NCBI GenBank assembly: GCA_027621895.1
Contig: JAQCAK010000006.1
Location: 1-17,786 of the forward strand
Length of the DNA: 17,786 nt
Origin: Pseudomonadota bacterium
GTDB lineage: Bacteria; Pseudomonadota; Gammaproteobacteria; Pseudomonadales; Azotimanducaceae
Reading direction: 5' to 3'
A program made the translations under genes and the position numbers. Position 1 is the first letter of the stretch. The number at the start of each line of letters is the position of its first letter. The notes under the pieces are model-generated. The model saw only the letters and a program-made list of their open reading frames with translations. It ran no database searches and was not told the origin of the DNA. Shown in pieces: positions 1 through 8,167 of this stretch.

Positions 1-568
1 TGCGGTCCCGGGAGATACCCGGCGGCAGCAGGCGCATCCGCTCCGGCTGGGTATGGTAATAATGGTCAAAGAAGGGTTTCTGGGTCGGGGAGATCATCAG
101 GATCTCGGTCCGGCTGTCCCGGCCGAACACGGCACGCTCGTACCTGGAAAAGTGCTGGTACCTGGGCAGCAGGCGATACAGCCAGCTGCGTTGTGAATGG
201 GCTTTTTCCGCGTAACAGGAATCGGCAGCATAATAGACATCAAGGCCAGGCATTTTGTTGATGCCGATCACCGCGTCAACCGGGCTCTGCACCAGCTGTG
301 CCTGAACCCATTCGGAAAAGCGCTCGTAAAGCGTGTGGTTGGTCAAGGCCTGAACCGGCACAATCCTGATGTCAAAACCGCGCGGCACCGGCCCCCGCCA
401 GCTGAGCGTATAGACCCGGATATCGTGGCCCCGCTGCTGGCACTCCCGGGCAATTCGAAGAAAATCCCGCTGCAGCCCGCCATGGGGGAAGTACTTGTAA
501 AGGCAGAAGGCCAGCTTCAGTCGGGTCTTGTGCCCATGCTGCCAATCTGTCGCTGTAACAGTTGCCAC
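1..568 (-). CDS. waaG: LPS core glucosyltransferase WaaG, partial (C-terminus beyond left edge)
   Basis: GT-B fold glycosyltransferase (family GT4) that adds the first hexose of the LPS outer core onto heptose II at the inner face of the inner membrane. About 189 codons are visible and run off the left edge. Translation of the reverse strand gives LAFCLYKYFPHGGLQRDF near residues 19-36, the family's N-terminal signature with its GG sugar-nucleotide loop, followed by NKMPGLDVYYAADSCYAEKA and LLPPGI, as in E. coli WaaG. The start is uncertain. GTG at 566-568 has a GGAG five bases upstream and overlaps waaC by 52 bp. CTG at 518-520 aligns with the usual Met1 and forms CTGA with the waaC stop. 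No ATG lies in this frame nearby. It is the last visible gene of the minus-strand cluster. Identity is sure; the start is not. Confidence 0.93.
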   Translation of the reverse strand, partial: MATVTATDWQHGHKTRLKLAFCLYKYFPHGGLQRDFLRIARECQQRGHDIRVYTLSWRGPVPRGFDIRIVPVQALTNHTLYERFSEWVQAQLVQSPVDAVIGINKMPGLDVYYAADSCYAEKAHSQRSWLYRLLPRYQHFSRYERAVFGRDSRTEILMISPTQKPFFDHYYHTQPERMRLLPPGISRDR

Positions 569-1557
569 ACTTTCTCCGGCGTTGTCTGCTCCATGCAGGG
601 TGGATAAATACTACTCGATTCAACCGGCTTCGGATACTGACATGCTCTTTCCCTGCATGGAATACATGGTATGTGATCGCTTACTAACACGCTGGCGTGG
701 GAGCCTTTCATGCCTGTCAGCGTTGGGCTGGTCGCACCAAACAGACCGATGACCGGCACGCCCAGTGCCGGTGCCAGATGACCCAGACCGGTATCCACGG
801 AAACCACAGCCTGGCAGTCACGAATCTCCGCCATCAGTGCCGCCAGGGACAATCCTGCCAGAACCCGGCCCCGGTGTTTACCGAGTATCTGCGCTGCACG
901 CCGTGCCTCTGATTCACTGCCCGCTGGTACCAGCAGTTCATACTCACTGGCCGCGGCCAATGCCGCCAGGGCCTGCCAGCAGGACAAGGGCCATTCCTTG
1001 CTGGGCCAGGTGGTGCCGTGAAGCAGCAGCAGACGCCGGCGACCAGTGGCCGGCAGATCTGTATTCGACCCAATCAGGCCATAATCGACGGTCTCATCCG
1101 CCTCGTAGCCCAGCGCCGCCGCCATTAGCTGCTTCTGGCGATCTATCGCATGCTGGTCAACGGCTATCCGGTAACGATCCCGGTAACACCAGGCTGCCAG
1201 CGGTTCCCTTGCACAATCCTCGGAGTATCCTGCGCGTGATCCATGGGCAAGCAGTGACACGGCGGCGCTCTTGATCAGCCCCTGGGTATCAATGACCCGG
1301 TCATAGGAGGTATCTCGCAACTGCCGGACAAATTCCCGGAACTGGGCACCGGAACTGGTTATCGAGCCGCGCCAGCGGCGGATGGCAACCGGGATTACGC
1401 GATGTACTGCCGGGTGAGCACGTGCAATATCCGCAAAACCCTCTTCAACCACCCAGGTCAGCTCGAGATTCTTTACCCGCTGTGCTGCTTCTGTGACCGC
1501 GGGCAATGCATGGACGACATCACCCAGGGACGACATCTTGATCAGCAATACTTTCAT
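517..1557 (-). CDS. waaC: LPS heptosyltransferase I (WaaC)
   Basis: Transfers the first L-glycero-D-manno-heptose from ADP-heptose onto Kdo of lipid A-Kdo2; cytoplasmic face, family GT9. The protein is 346 aa, slightly longer than usual for the family. The N-terminus KMSSLGDVVHALPA carries the catalytic Asp13; WVVEEGF and RVIPVAIRRWR follow as in E. coli WaaC; TTWPSKEWP near 182-190 holds the conserved Lys; SVDTGLGHLAPALG near 253-266 carries the donor-sugar-binding Asp255. The C-terminal part has a cysteine cluster C298-x2-C301-x4-C306 plus C321. ATG is at 1557; the waaF stop overlaps it as ATGA (4 bp), so the two are probably translationally coupled. The 3' end touches or overlaps waaG. Confidence 0.96.
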   Translation of the reverse strand: MKVLLIKMSSLGDVVHALPAVTEAAQRVKNLELTWVVEEGFADIARAHPAVHRVIPVAIRRWRGSITSSGAQFREFVRQLRDTSYDRVIDTQGLIKSAAVSLLAHGSRAGYSEDCAREPLAAWCYRDRYRIAVDQHAIDRQKQLMAAALGYEADETVDYGLIGSNTDLPATGRRRLLLLHGTTWPSKEWPLSCWQALAALAAASEYELLVPAGSESEARRAAQILGKHRGRVLAGLSLAALMAEIRDCQAVVSVDTGLGHLAPALGVPVIGLFGATSPTLTGMKGSHASVLVSDHIPCIPCRERACQYPKPVESSSIYPPCMEQTTPEKVWQLLQRQIGSMGTRPD

Positions 1558-2561
1558 GACGCCTGGCCGGCTGACAGCACATCAATCACGCGAGCGGGCG
1601 TGAGCTGATTCAGGCAATTTTTGTGTCCCAGCGGACAGGTTCGCTTGAAACAGGGACTGCAATCCAGGTCCAGGCTGATCGTGCTCGCCCGATCCGAGAG
1701 CGGCGGCGTAAATCCCGGCGAAGTTGACCCGTAAAGCGCAACAACCCGACAACCCACGGCAGCGGCGACATGCATCAGGCCGGAGTCATTCGTGACCACC
1801 GCCTCGCAGGCGGCCAGCAGGTCAATGGCATCCAGCAGCGTGGTTTTACCGGCGAGGTTCACGCTGCCGGCACCCGCCACATCGACGATGGCATCCCCCG
1901 CTGCCTTGTCTGCCGGGGAACCCAGCACCCAGACCTGGTAGCCCTGACTGATCAGCTCGCGGGCCAGGGTCGCGTAGTGTGCTGCCGGCCACTGTTTGGC
2001 GTCACCGAACTCGGCGCCGGGGCAGAAGCCGATGACCGGCCGGTCCAGTGACAGACCGGCATTGTCGAGAAACGCCTGGCGGTTTTGATCATCCACAATC
2101 AGTGATGGCCGAATCAGGGCCGTACCAGGCTGGTCAACGAGCGCCAGAAAACGATCAGTCATCAGTGGCAGGCGGACCTTGTCCAGCATCCTGATGTCAT
2201 TCAGCAGGTAATACCGGTACTCACCGAGAAATCCGGTGCGCCTCGGAATGGCGGCAAAAAAGGGTACCAGCGCGGATTTCAGCGAGTTCGGCGTGACAAT
2301 CGCCTGGTCATACTGCTCTGCAGCCAGGCGACGGCCCAGCCCGATTCGATAGCCGAGTCCCAGCTGACCATGCCGCTGGTCAATCAGGATGCCCCGATCA
2401 ACGGCAGCCATGCGCTGCACCAGCGACAGGCTGGCACGCGGCGCCAGCACATCGATCTGGATATCGGGATGCCTGCTGCGCAGCGCGGCATAGATCACCT
2501 GGGACATGACCATGTCTCCGACCCAGGCCGGACCTATGACCAGAACGCGCCGGACAGTCAT
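1554..2561 (-). CDS. waaF: LPS heptosyltransferase II (WaaF)
   Basis: Adds the second heptose of the LPS inner core, using ADP-heptose; GT9 family, 335 aa (E. coli 348). The N-terminus LVIGPAWVGDMVMSQ (residues 7-21) is the family hallmark; PNSLKSALVPFFAAIPRRTG (91-110) and LLNDIRMLD match E. coli WaaF closely; VTNDSGLMHVAAAVG (256-270) is the ADP-heptose site. A cysteine cluster C301-x2-C304-x4-C309-x6-C316 lies near the C-terminus. The gene lies 24 bp after ilvE and overlaps waaC by 4 bp. A GGAG directly abuts the ATG, which is unusually close for a ribosome binding site, so translation may depend on coupling with ilvE. Confidence 0.96.
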   Translation of the reverse strand: MTVRRVLVIGPAWVGDMVMSQVIYAALRSRHPDIQIDVLAPRASLSLVQRMAAVDRGILIDQRHGQLGLGYRIGLGRRLAAEQYDQAIVTPNSLKSALVPFFAAIPRRTGFLGEYRYYLLNDIRMLDKVRLPLMTDRFLALVDQPGTALIRPSLIVDDQNRQAFLDNAGLSLDRPVIGFCPGAEFGDAKQWPAAHYATLARELISQGYQVWVLGSPADKAAGDAIVDVAGAGSVNLAGKTTLLDAIDLLAACEAVVTNDSGLMHVAAAVGCRVVALYGSTSPGFTPPLSDRASTISLDLDCSPCFKRTCPLGHKNCLNQLTPARVIDVLSAGQAS

Positions 2562-2585
2562 CTCCAGGAGAAGAGCAAGGTGAGG

Positions 2586-3524
2586 TTACTGATCGAGTTT
2601 AACGAGGGTGTGCCACTCGGGATGTTCCGATCGTTTGCCCATGACCTGATCAAAGTACATACCCTGCAGTTTCTCGGTTACCGGCCCCCTGGAACCCCCA
2701 CCGATACGGCGGCCATCAAGTTCACGAATTGGCAGGACTTCTGCTGCTGTGCCGGTAAAGAACGCCTCGTCCGCAATGTAAACCTCGTCACGGGTTATGC
2801 GACGCTCGACCACCGGCAGGCCAATTTCATCCGCCAGCGCAAACACCGTATCCCGGGTAATCCCTTCCAGGCAGGAGGTCAGTTCCGGCGTCACCAGCCT
2901 GCCTTTCTCCACGAGAAAGATGTTTTCGCCACTGCCTTCCGCAACGTAACCCTCATTGTCGAGCAGCAGCGCTTCCTCGGCGCCGCTGTCCAGGGCTTCT
3001 TTCAATGCCAGCATGGAGTTGATGTAGTTACCATTCGCCTTGGCCTTGCACATGGTGATGTTGACATGATGACGGGTGTAGGAAGACGTTCTCACCTTGA
3101 TACCGTCTACCCGGGCTTCCGGTGTCATGTAGTTTGGCCACTCCCAGGCGGCCACAATGCAGTGGGGTTTGAGATTATCCGCGCGCAGGCCCATGCCTTC
3201 CGACCCAAAAAAGCACATGGGTCGCAGGTAAGCTTCCTTCAAACCGTTCTGTCGCACGACCTCGATCTGCGCTGCATTGATCTCGTCCTGCGACCAGGGC
3301 ATGGGGAAGTTCAGGATGTGGCCGGAACGGAACAACCGTCGGGTATGGTCATGAAGGCGGAAGATCATTGGCCCCTGATCGGTTGCATAGGCACGGACAC
3401 CTTCAAACACGCCAAGACCGTAGTGCAGGGTGTGGGTCAGCACGTGGATTTTTGCTTCGCGCCAGGGTACCAGTTCGCCATCGAACCAGATTACGCCATC
3501 CCGATCAGCCAGTGTTTGCGTCAT
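2586..3524 (-). CDS. ilvE: Branched-chain amino acid aminotransferase (IlvE)
   Basis: PLP enzyme (fold type IV, class IV aminotransferase) that interconverts Leu, Ile and Val with their 2-oxo acids using glutamate/2-oxoglutarate; cytoplasmic. It is 312 aa, full family length. HTLHYGLGVFEGVRAY (31-46) is the N-terminal signature; the PLP Schiff-base lysine is probably Lys162 in CKAKANGNY; EGYVAEGSGENIFLV (191-205) binds the cofactor phosphate side; TGTAAEVLPI (258-267) is the C-terminal signature. The start at 3524 has a good AGAGGG ribosome binding site six bases upstream. It lies between glnE (32 bp upstream) and waaF (24 bp downstream), the same order as in Pseudomonas, which suggests one transcript. 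Confidence 0.97.
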   Translation of the reverse strand: MTQTLADRDGVIWFDGELVPWREAKIHVLTHTLHYGLGVFEGVRAYATDQGPMIFRLHDHTRRLFRSGHILNFPMPWSQDEINAAQIEVVRQNGLKEAYLRPMCFFGSEGMGLRADNLKPHCIVAAWEWPNYMTPEARVDGIKVRTSSYTRHHVNITMCKAKANGNYINSMLALKEALDSGAEEALLLDNEGYVAEGSGENIFLVEKGRLVTPELTSCLEGITRDTVFALADEIGLPVVERRITRDEVYIADEAFFTGTAAEVLPIRELDGRRIGGGSRGPVTEKLQGMYFDQVMGKRSEHPEWHTLVKLDQ

Positions 3525-3556
3525 GATTCCCTCTCAATAGTCGTTGCAGCGCACGA

Positions 3557-6280
3557 TCAGCGCGCCTGCTCAAGCATTCGGTGTTCCCAGATCTTCTGCA
3601 CATCATTGCGATACTGCTGCAGGCGGCCGTAGTCTGTTTCCAGGCCCAGCCAGCCATGATGCACTGCTGCGCGGAAGGCAAGATACGCCCGTTGCAGGGA
3701 ATCCACTTCAGATTCTTCAAGGATTTCAGCTTGCCCCAGATCGTCCAGGATTCGCATGACATCTGTCCAGCGACCCAGTGACGGATGGGTCTCTGCCCAT
3801 CCAAGGACCGCGTATTGGACCATAAATTCAATGTCAACAATAGCCCCCGGGTCGTGCTTGAGATCAAACTGGGTCAGCACATCCATGCCTGACTCTTCGA
3901 CTTCCCGGGACGGCGAACCCAGGTGCGTGCGCATTTTTTCCCGCATTGAAAGCAAATCCTGCAACAGGGAGCCCTGGTCTCTTTGGTTGCCCAGTACCGT
4001 CAGGCGAATCCTGTTGAACGCGGCACCCAGCGAGGCATCGCCCGCCACGAAGCGGGCCCGAACCAGCGCCTGGTGTTCCCAGGTCCAGGCTTCATTTTCC
4101 AGGTAACGCTCGAAGGCACCAAGGCTCGCTACCAGCGGTCCCTTGTTGCCCTGTGGTCGCAGCCGAAGGTCAGCATCGTAGAGAACGCCAAAGCGCGTAA
4201 AACTTGTCAGGATGTGGACCAGGCGCTGACCCAGGCGCACAAAAAATACATTTTTGTTGACCGGCTTGTGGCCGTCAGTCTCACCTGAAGCCTCACCGAT
4301 ACTGAGGAACACAAGGTCAAGATCACTGCCGTAGGCCAGCTCCAGGCCACCGGCTTTACCATAGGCAATCACCGCAAAGCCGCCGCCCAGCGGCTGGCCC
4401 TCGCTATCACAGGGTTCGCCGTGTTTTTCAACCAGATAGGTGCGTGCCATATCCACCGCCGAATCCAGCACGACTTCCGCCAGCGCTGTCAGGCCATCTG
4501 ACGCTTCCATGATCGAAAGGCGGTCGGTCAGTTCCATGGCTGCTATCTTGAGGGTAGCTGCCAGCTTGAACTGCCGGAGCGTGTCCATCTGGGCTTCAAG
4601 ATCCCCGGCCGTCACGGTCCGCAACAGCTCCCTGAGATCACCCTGCAGCGCCAGCTTCGAGACTGCAACCTGACGCAATGCCCGGTCCGTCAGTTCATAA
4701 AGCAGGATCGGGTACTGTTGCAGCTGGGTGGCAAACCAGGGACTGAGTCCGGTGAGCTCAACAGCCCGCTGCAGGGCGTCCAGGTTCTCCAGCAGGAACA
4801 CGATATAGGTGGAGCGTCTGAGGATGGCCTCAACCACCGGTATCATCCTTGCCAGCAGCATGTCCGGGTCTTCGGTGTCAGCGGCCAGCATCAGCAGCGC
4901 CGGGACCAGCCGGTCTACTGACGCCATCACGTCTTCCTGAAGCTCGAGACCGGTCACCTGCTGACGGAGGGCGATCACCGCCGGATGAGTCGGGTGCTGC
5001 CAGGCCTGCAGCCATTGACCGCCGACTTCCAGGCGGGCCTTGTCCGGATTGGTAATAAGCTCCGCAAAACTGGCCATCACGCGGCCACGATGTTCGCCCA
5101 GCACGGCCTCGTATTCCTCGAAGTCTGCAAAGCCCAGGGCTTCCGCGAGACGCTGCCGGCTTTCCGGTTCTGTCGGCAGCCGCTGGGTCTGGCGGTCGTA
5201 TTCGGCCTGAATCGCGTGCTCACTATTGCGCAGGAAACGGTAAGCGGCCTTTAAGTCACTGACATCACCGGCCTCCATAAATGCAGCATCCGCCAGCCGG
5301 TCAAGAATGGTCAACAATCCCGACGCCTGCAGGTCCAGGTGTCGTCCACCCCAGATCAATTGATGTGCCTGGGCGATGAACTCGATCTCCCGGATACCGC
5401 CTGAACCCAGCTTCAGATCATCACGGGTTTCCTTGAGTTCAACCTGCCTGGCGATCAGCGCCTTCATTTCACGCAATGACTGAATTGCGCCATAGTCCAG
5501 GTGCCGACGAAAAATAAAAGGCTTCATCCAGTTGAGGAAATCCGCGCCCTCGACAAAATCACCGGCGATCACCCGGGCCTTGATGAAAGCATATCGTTCC
5601 CAGTCACGCCCCTGCTCCAGGTAGTAATGCTCCATGGCCGCACGGGACAGGACCAGCGGGCCACTGTCACCATAAGGCCGCAGTCGCAGATCCACTCGAA
5701 ACACGTTATCGATTGAGCTGCTGTCATCGAGGCATGCGACAAGCTGGCGGCAGACTCGAATGAAAAACTCCTGGTTACTGAGCGATTTTTCACCGTCCGT
5801 AAACCCGGACGATCCATAGAAAATGATCAGGTCGATATCGCTGGAGAGGTTCAGCTCATAGGCACCCAGTTTACCCAGGCCCAGGACAACCAGCTGAACC
5901 GGCCCGCCGTCCTTAGATCTCGGTGTCCCGAACCGCTGGGTCATTTGCCTGTGGCTGTCTTCCAGGGCCGTGGCGACACAGTAATCCGCCAGAGCGGACA
6001 GCTCCCTGGTCGTGTCTTCAAGGTCTGCCTGACGGGTAAGATCCCGGAAAACAATTCTTGCCATTTCCCGGCGTCGCAGCAGTCGCAGCCGCGCCGGTAC
6101 TTCCATGTCCGCGTGCTGTTGGCTGAAGGTCTGGTAGCGATTCAGCAGTCCGTCAGCATCAAGGGGGGATACATCGGCAGCGGGATCAAACAGACCGGGC
6201 GATGCATCGGTGAGCGAGGCAAAAAACGGGCTCCACCGGCGCACGCGATTGAGATCTGAATCAGTCGCAGGGGCTGCCAT
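3557..6280 (-). CDS. glnE: Bifunctional glutamine synthetase adenylyltransferase/adenylyl-removing enzyme (GlnE)
   Basis: Switches glutamine synthetase off and on by adding or removing AMP on its conserved tyrosine, under control of PII (GlnB). It is 907 aa, somewhat shorter than E. coli GlnE (about 946). It has two nucleotidyltransferase domains. The N-terminal adenylyl-removing domain shows GLGKLGAYELNLSSDIDL (134-151) and VDLRLRPYGDSGPLV (196-210). The C-terminal adenylyltransferase domain shows IAYGKAGGLELAYGSDLDL (638-656) and ADLRLRPQGNKGPLV (703-717), each with the paired Asp metal site; the GlnD/PII-uridylyltransferase-like helical regions lie between and after. The second motif reads GKAGG where GKLGG is usual. 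ATG is 12 bp after the stop of the PilB-like gene, with no strong ribosome binding site, suggesting coupling. Confidence 0.97.
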   Translation of the reverse strand: MAAPATDSDLNRVRRWSPFFASLTDASPGLFDPAADVSPLDADGLLNRYQTFSQQHADMEVPARLRLLRRREMARIVFRDLTRQADLEDTTRELSALADYCVATALEDSHRQMTQRFGTPRSKDGGPVQLVVLGLGKLGAYELNLSSDIDLIIFYGSSGFTDGEKSLSNQEFFIRVCRQLVACLDDSSSIDNVFRVDLRLRPYGDSGPLVLSRAAMEHYYLEQGRDWERYAFIKARVIAGDFVEGADFLNWMKPFIFRRHLDYGAIQSLREMKALIARQVELKETRDDLKLGSGGIREIEFIAQAHQLIWGGRHLDLQASGLLTILDRLADAAFMEAGDVSDLKAAYRFLRNSEHAIQAEYDRQTQRLPTEPESRQRLAEALGFADFEEYEAVLGEHRGRVMASFAELITNPDKARLEVGGQWLQAWQHPTHPAVIALRQQVTGLELQEDVMASVDRLVPALLMLAADTEDPDMLLARMIPVVEAILRRSTYIVFLLENLDALQRAVELTGLSPWFATQLQQYPILLYELTDRALRQVAVSKLALQGDLRELLRTVTAGDLEAQMDTLRQFKLAATLKIAAMELTDRLSIMEASDGLTALAEVVLDSAVDMARTYLVEKHGEPCDSEGQPLGGGFAVIAYGKAGGLELAYGSDLDLVFLSIGEASGETDGHKPVNKNVFFVRLGQRLVHILTSFTRFGVLYDADLRLRPQGNKGPLVASLGAFERYLENEAWTWEHQALVRARFVAGDASLGAAFNRIRLTVLGNQRDQGSLLQDLLSMREKMRTHLGSPSREVEESGMDVLTQFDLKHDPGAIVDIEFMVQYAVLGWAETHPSLGRWTDVMRILDDLGQAEILEESEVDSLQRAYLAFRAAVHHGWLGLETDYGRLQQYRNDVQKIWEHRMLEQAR

Positions 6281-6292
6281 GGGCTGGACTGC

Positions 6293-8083
6293 CTATTGGG
6301 TCCCGCTGAATGGTGCGACCCTAAGGACCTCGGCAATGGTGGTATCGCCCTGGGCGACCTTCATTGCACCGCTGAGGCGCAGTGTCTTCATGCCTTCTTT
6401 CATGCCCGTGAGCCGAAGACGGCCAATATCGGTTTCAGCCTGAATCAGCTCCTTGACCGTGTCCGACATGCGCAGCAGCTCGTAGATACCCTGCCGACCC
6501 ATGTAGCCGGTGTCCCGGCAATCAAGACAGCCAACGCCATGATACATGCGGACCGGCATCTTCATCTTCCAGGGTTCGGTGAGCACTCGCCAGCCATCCG
6601 GGTCCGGATCTCCCTGGTGTTTGCATTTCGGGCACAGTGTTCGGACCAGTCGTTGCGCCATGACGCCCAGCACCGTTGCCTTGATCAGGTAGGGTGCCAC
6701 GCCAAGTTCGAGCAGGCGGGTAATGGCAGAGGGCGCATCATTGGTATGCAGTGTCGAAATCACCAGATGGCCTGTGAGTGCCGCCTGAATCGCCATTTCG
6801 GCCGTTTCCAGATCGCGAATCTCGCCCACCATAATGATGTCCGGGTCCTGCCGCAGCAGCGCCCTGACCCCATCGGCAAAGGTCAGCCCGATGTTGTGAT
6901 GCACCTGCATCTGGTTAAACGAGGGTTCAACCATTTCGATCGGGTCTTCAATGGTGCAGACATTCACATCATCCGTGGCCAGGTGCTTAAGACTGGTATA
7001 GAGCGTGGTGGTCTTACCGGAACCGGTCGGGCCGGTCACCAGGACAATGCCGTTCGGGTTCTGAACCATGGATTCCCAGCGATCATAGTCCTCGTTGGCC
7101 AGCCCCAGCTGCGAGAAGGTCTGCAGAAGAATATCGGGATCAAATATCCGCATGACCATTTTCTCACCATGGGCGGTAGGCAGCGTTGACAGCCGCAGTT
7201 CGACTTCATGCTGATCCACCGTCTTGGTCTTGAGCCGGCCGTCCTGGGGACGCCGTTTCTCGGCAACATCCATTCGCCCGAGGGTCTTCAAACGACTGAT
7301 CACAGCCGTCATCACCGTGGCGGGTAACTCGTAAACCAGGTGCAGGACACCATCAATTCGAAAACGAACCCGGCCCTTTTCCCTGCGTGGTTCCAGATGA
7401 ATATCACTGGCCCGCTGGGTGAATGCGTAGTTCAGCAGCCAGTCGACGATATTAACGATATGCGCATCGTTCGCCTCCATCTGGTCGATCTGACCCAGCT
7501 CCAGCATCTGTTCAAGATTGCTGAGCGAGCTCGCCTTGAGCCCGGCAGCCGTCGCCTTGTTGACCGAGCGTGCCATGGTGTAGAACTCGGTTGTATAGCG
7601 TCGGATATCCGCGGGGTTGGCGATGACGCGAGTCAGGATCTTGCCGGGTTGTGACTGCTCGATCGTGGCTTCCCAGGAATGCACATAAGGTTGTGCACTG
7701 ACGATGACCACCTCGTCCTCTTTAACTTCCAGGGCAAGGATCTGGTGACGCTGGGCGAACTCATAGGACATCACCCGGGTGACGACGGTGGAATCGATTT
7801 TCAGCGGATCAATTCGGATGTATTGCTGCCTGGCTTTCTCTGCCAGCCAGCGGGTCAGCGTTTCCTGGTCCAGGAATCGCCCGGGATTACCCTGGTCCGG
7901 CAGGTTTTCCTCGGCGATCAGTTCAATCGGGTTCCAGTTCAGCTGCTCTTTCCGGCGGGTCTTGAGGCCAAGCAATTCGCTGTCCTCGTTGGAAAGGCGA
8001 CCATCTTTTACGAGGTCATCGACGAGGGTTCTCAGGTTGAGTGAGATATCCGGTTTTTTCTGATTGGCTTCCTGGAGGCTCAC
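6293..8083 (-). CDS. GspE/PulE/PilB-family secretion ATPase, not linked to other pilus or secretion genes
   Basis: Hexameric ATPase of the type II secretion/type IV pilus superfamily, 596 aa. It has an N-terminal T2SSE_N-like region (about 50-165), an Asp box with ASDIHLEPR (225-233), Walker A GPTGSGKTTT (351-360), Walker B PDIIMVGEIRD (414-424), and His box HLVISTLHTND (439-449). A tetracysteine Zn motif is C484-x2-C487-x31-C519-x2-C522, typical of PilB and GspE rather than of PilT. The catalytic machinery is complete, so it is probably active. The start is GTG at 8083; upstream in frame to the stop there is no ATG or GTG. No pilC, pilD, pseudopilin or gsp gene lies in the window, so PilB, GspE or MshE-like roles cannot be separated. 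It is first in the minus-strand cluster leading to glnE. Confidence 0.9.
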   Translation of the reverse strand: MSLQEANQKKPDISLNLRTLVDDLVKDGRLSNEDSELLGLKTRRKEQLNWNPIELIAEENLPDQGNPGRFLDQETLTRWLAEKARQQYIRIDPLKIDSTVVTRVMSYEFAQRHQILALEVKEDEVVIVSAQPYVHSWEATIEQSQPGKILTRVIANPADIRRYTTEFYTMARSVNKATAAGLKASSLSNLEQMLELGQIDQMEANDAHIVNIVDWLLNYAFTQRASDIHLEPRREKGRVRFRIDGVLHLVYELPATVMTAVISRLKTLGRMDVAEKRRPQDGRLKTKTVDQHEVELRLSTLPTAHGEKMVMRIFDPDILLQTFSQLGLANEDYDRWESMVQNPNGIVLVTGPTGSGKTTTLYTSLKHLATDDVNVCTIEDPIEMVEPSFNQMQVHHNIGLTFADGVRALLRQDPDIIMVGEIRDLETAEMAIQAALTGHLVISTLHTNDAPSAITRLLELGVAPYLIKATVLGVMAQRLVRTLCPKCKHQGDPDPDGWRVLTEPWKMKMPVRMYHGVGCLDCRDTGYMGRQGIYELLRMSDTVKELIQAETDIGRLRLTGMKEGMKTLRLSGAMKVAQGDTTIAEVLRVAPFSGTQ

Positions 8084-8116
8084 CTGGATGTCCGAGAGAG
8101 GGTGTGGAACCGCTAC

Positions 8117-8145
8117 TTTACACTGTTTCAGGCGCTATTTCCCAA
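8117..8145 (-). promoter_or_regulatory. Candidate sigma-70 promoter for the ATPase-glnE-ilvE-waa cluster
   Basis: Read on the minus strand, TTGGGA (8140-8145) is followed after exactly 17 bases by TGTAAA (8117-8122). Each box matches four of six consensus bases. The start point would be near 8110, about 27 bases before the GTG start at 8083. It lies in the 84-bp divergent gap shared with argE. This is pattern matching only. Confidence 0.4.
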
Positions 8146-8151
8146 GGCCGG

Positions 8152-8160
8152 TGATAAACT
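8152..8160 (+). promoter_or_regulatory. Extended -10 element upstream of argE
   Basis: TGATAAACT (TGn followed by TAAACT) ends seven bases before the argE ATG at 8168. No convincing -35 is seen, which extended -10 promoters tolerate. If used, transcription would begin at about 8167-8168, the start codon itself. The same nonamer occurs upstream of the NRDE gene at 15291. Confidence 0.4.
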
Positions 8161-8167
8161 CCCCGGC

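Noticed and set aside
2370..3632. 420-codon open frame on the plus strand opposite ilvE and waaF
   Set aside because: Antisense to well-supported genes, composition is that of a shadow frame, and no domain is recognisable.
6296..7189. 297-codon open frame on the plus strand opposite the secretion ATPase
   Set aside because: Lies wholly antisense to conserved Walker and cysteine motifs; no recognisable protein features.
8102..8167. GTG start 22 codons upstream for argE
   Set aside because: The extra residues do not resemble the family N-terminus, the alignment begins at ATG 8168, and a -10-like element lies within this stretch.
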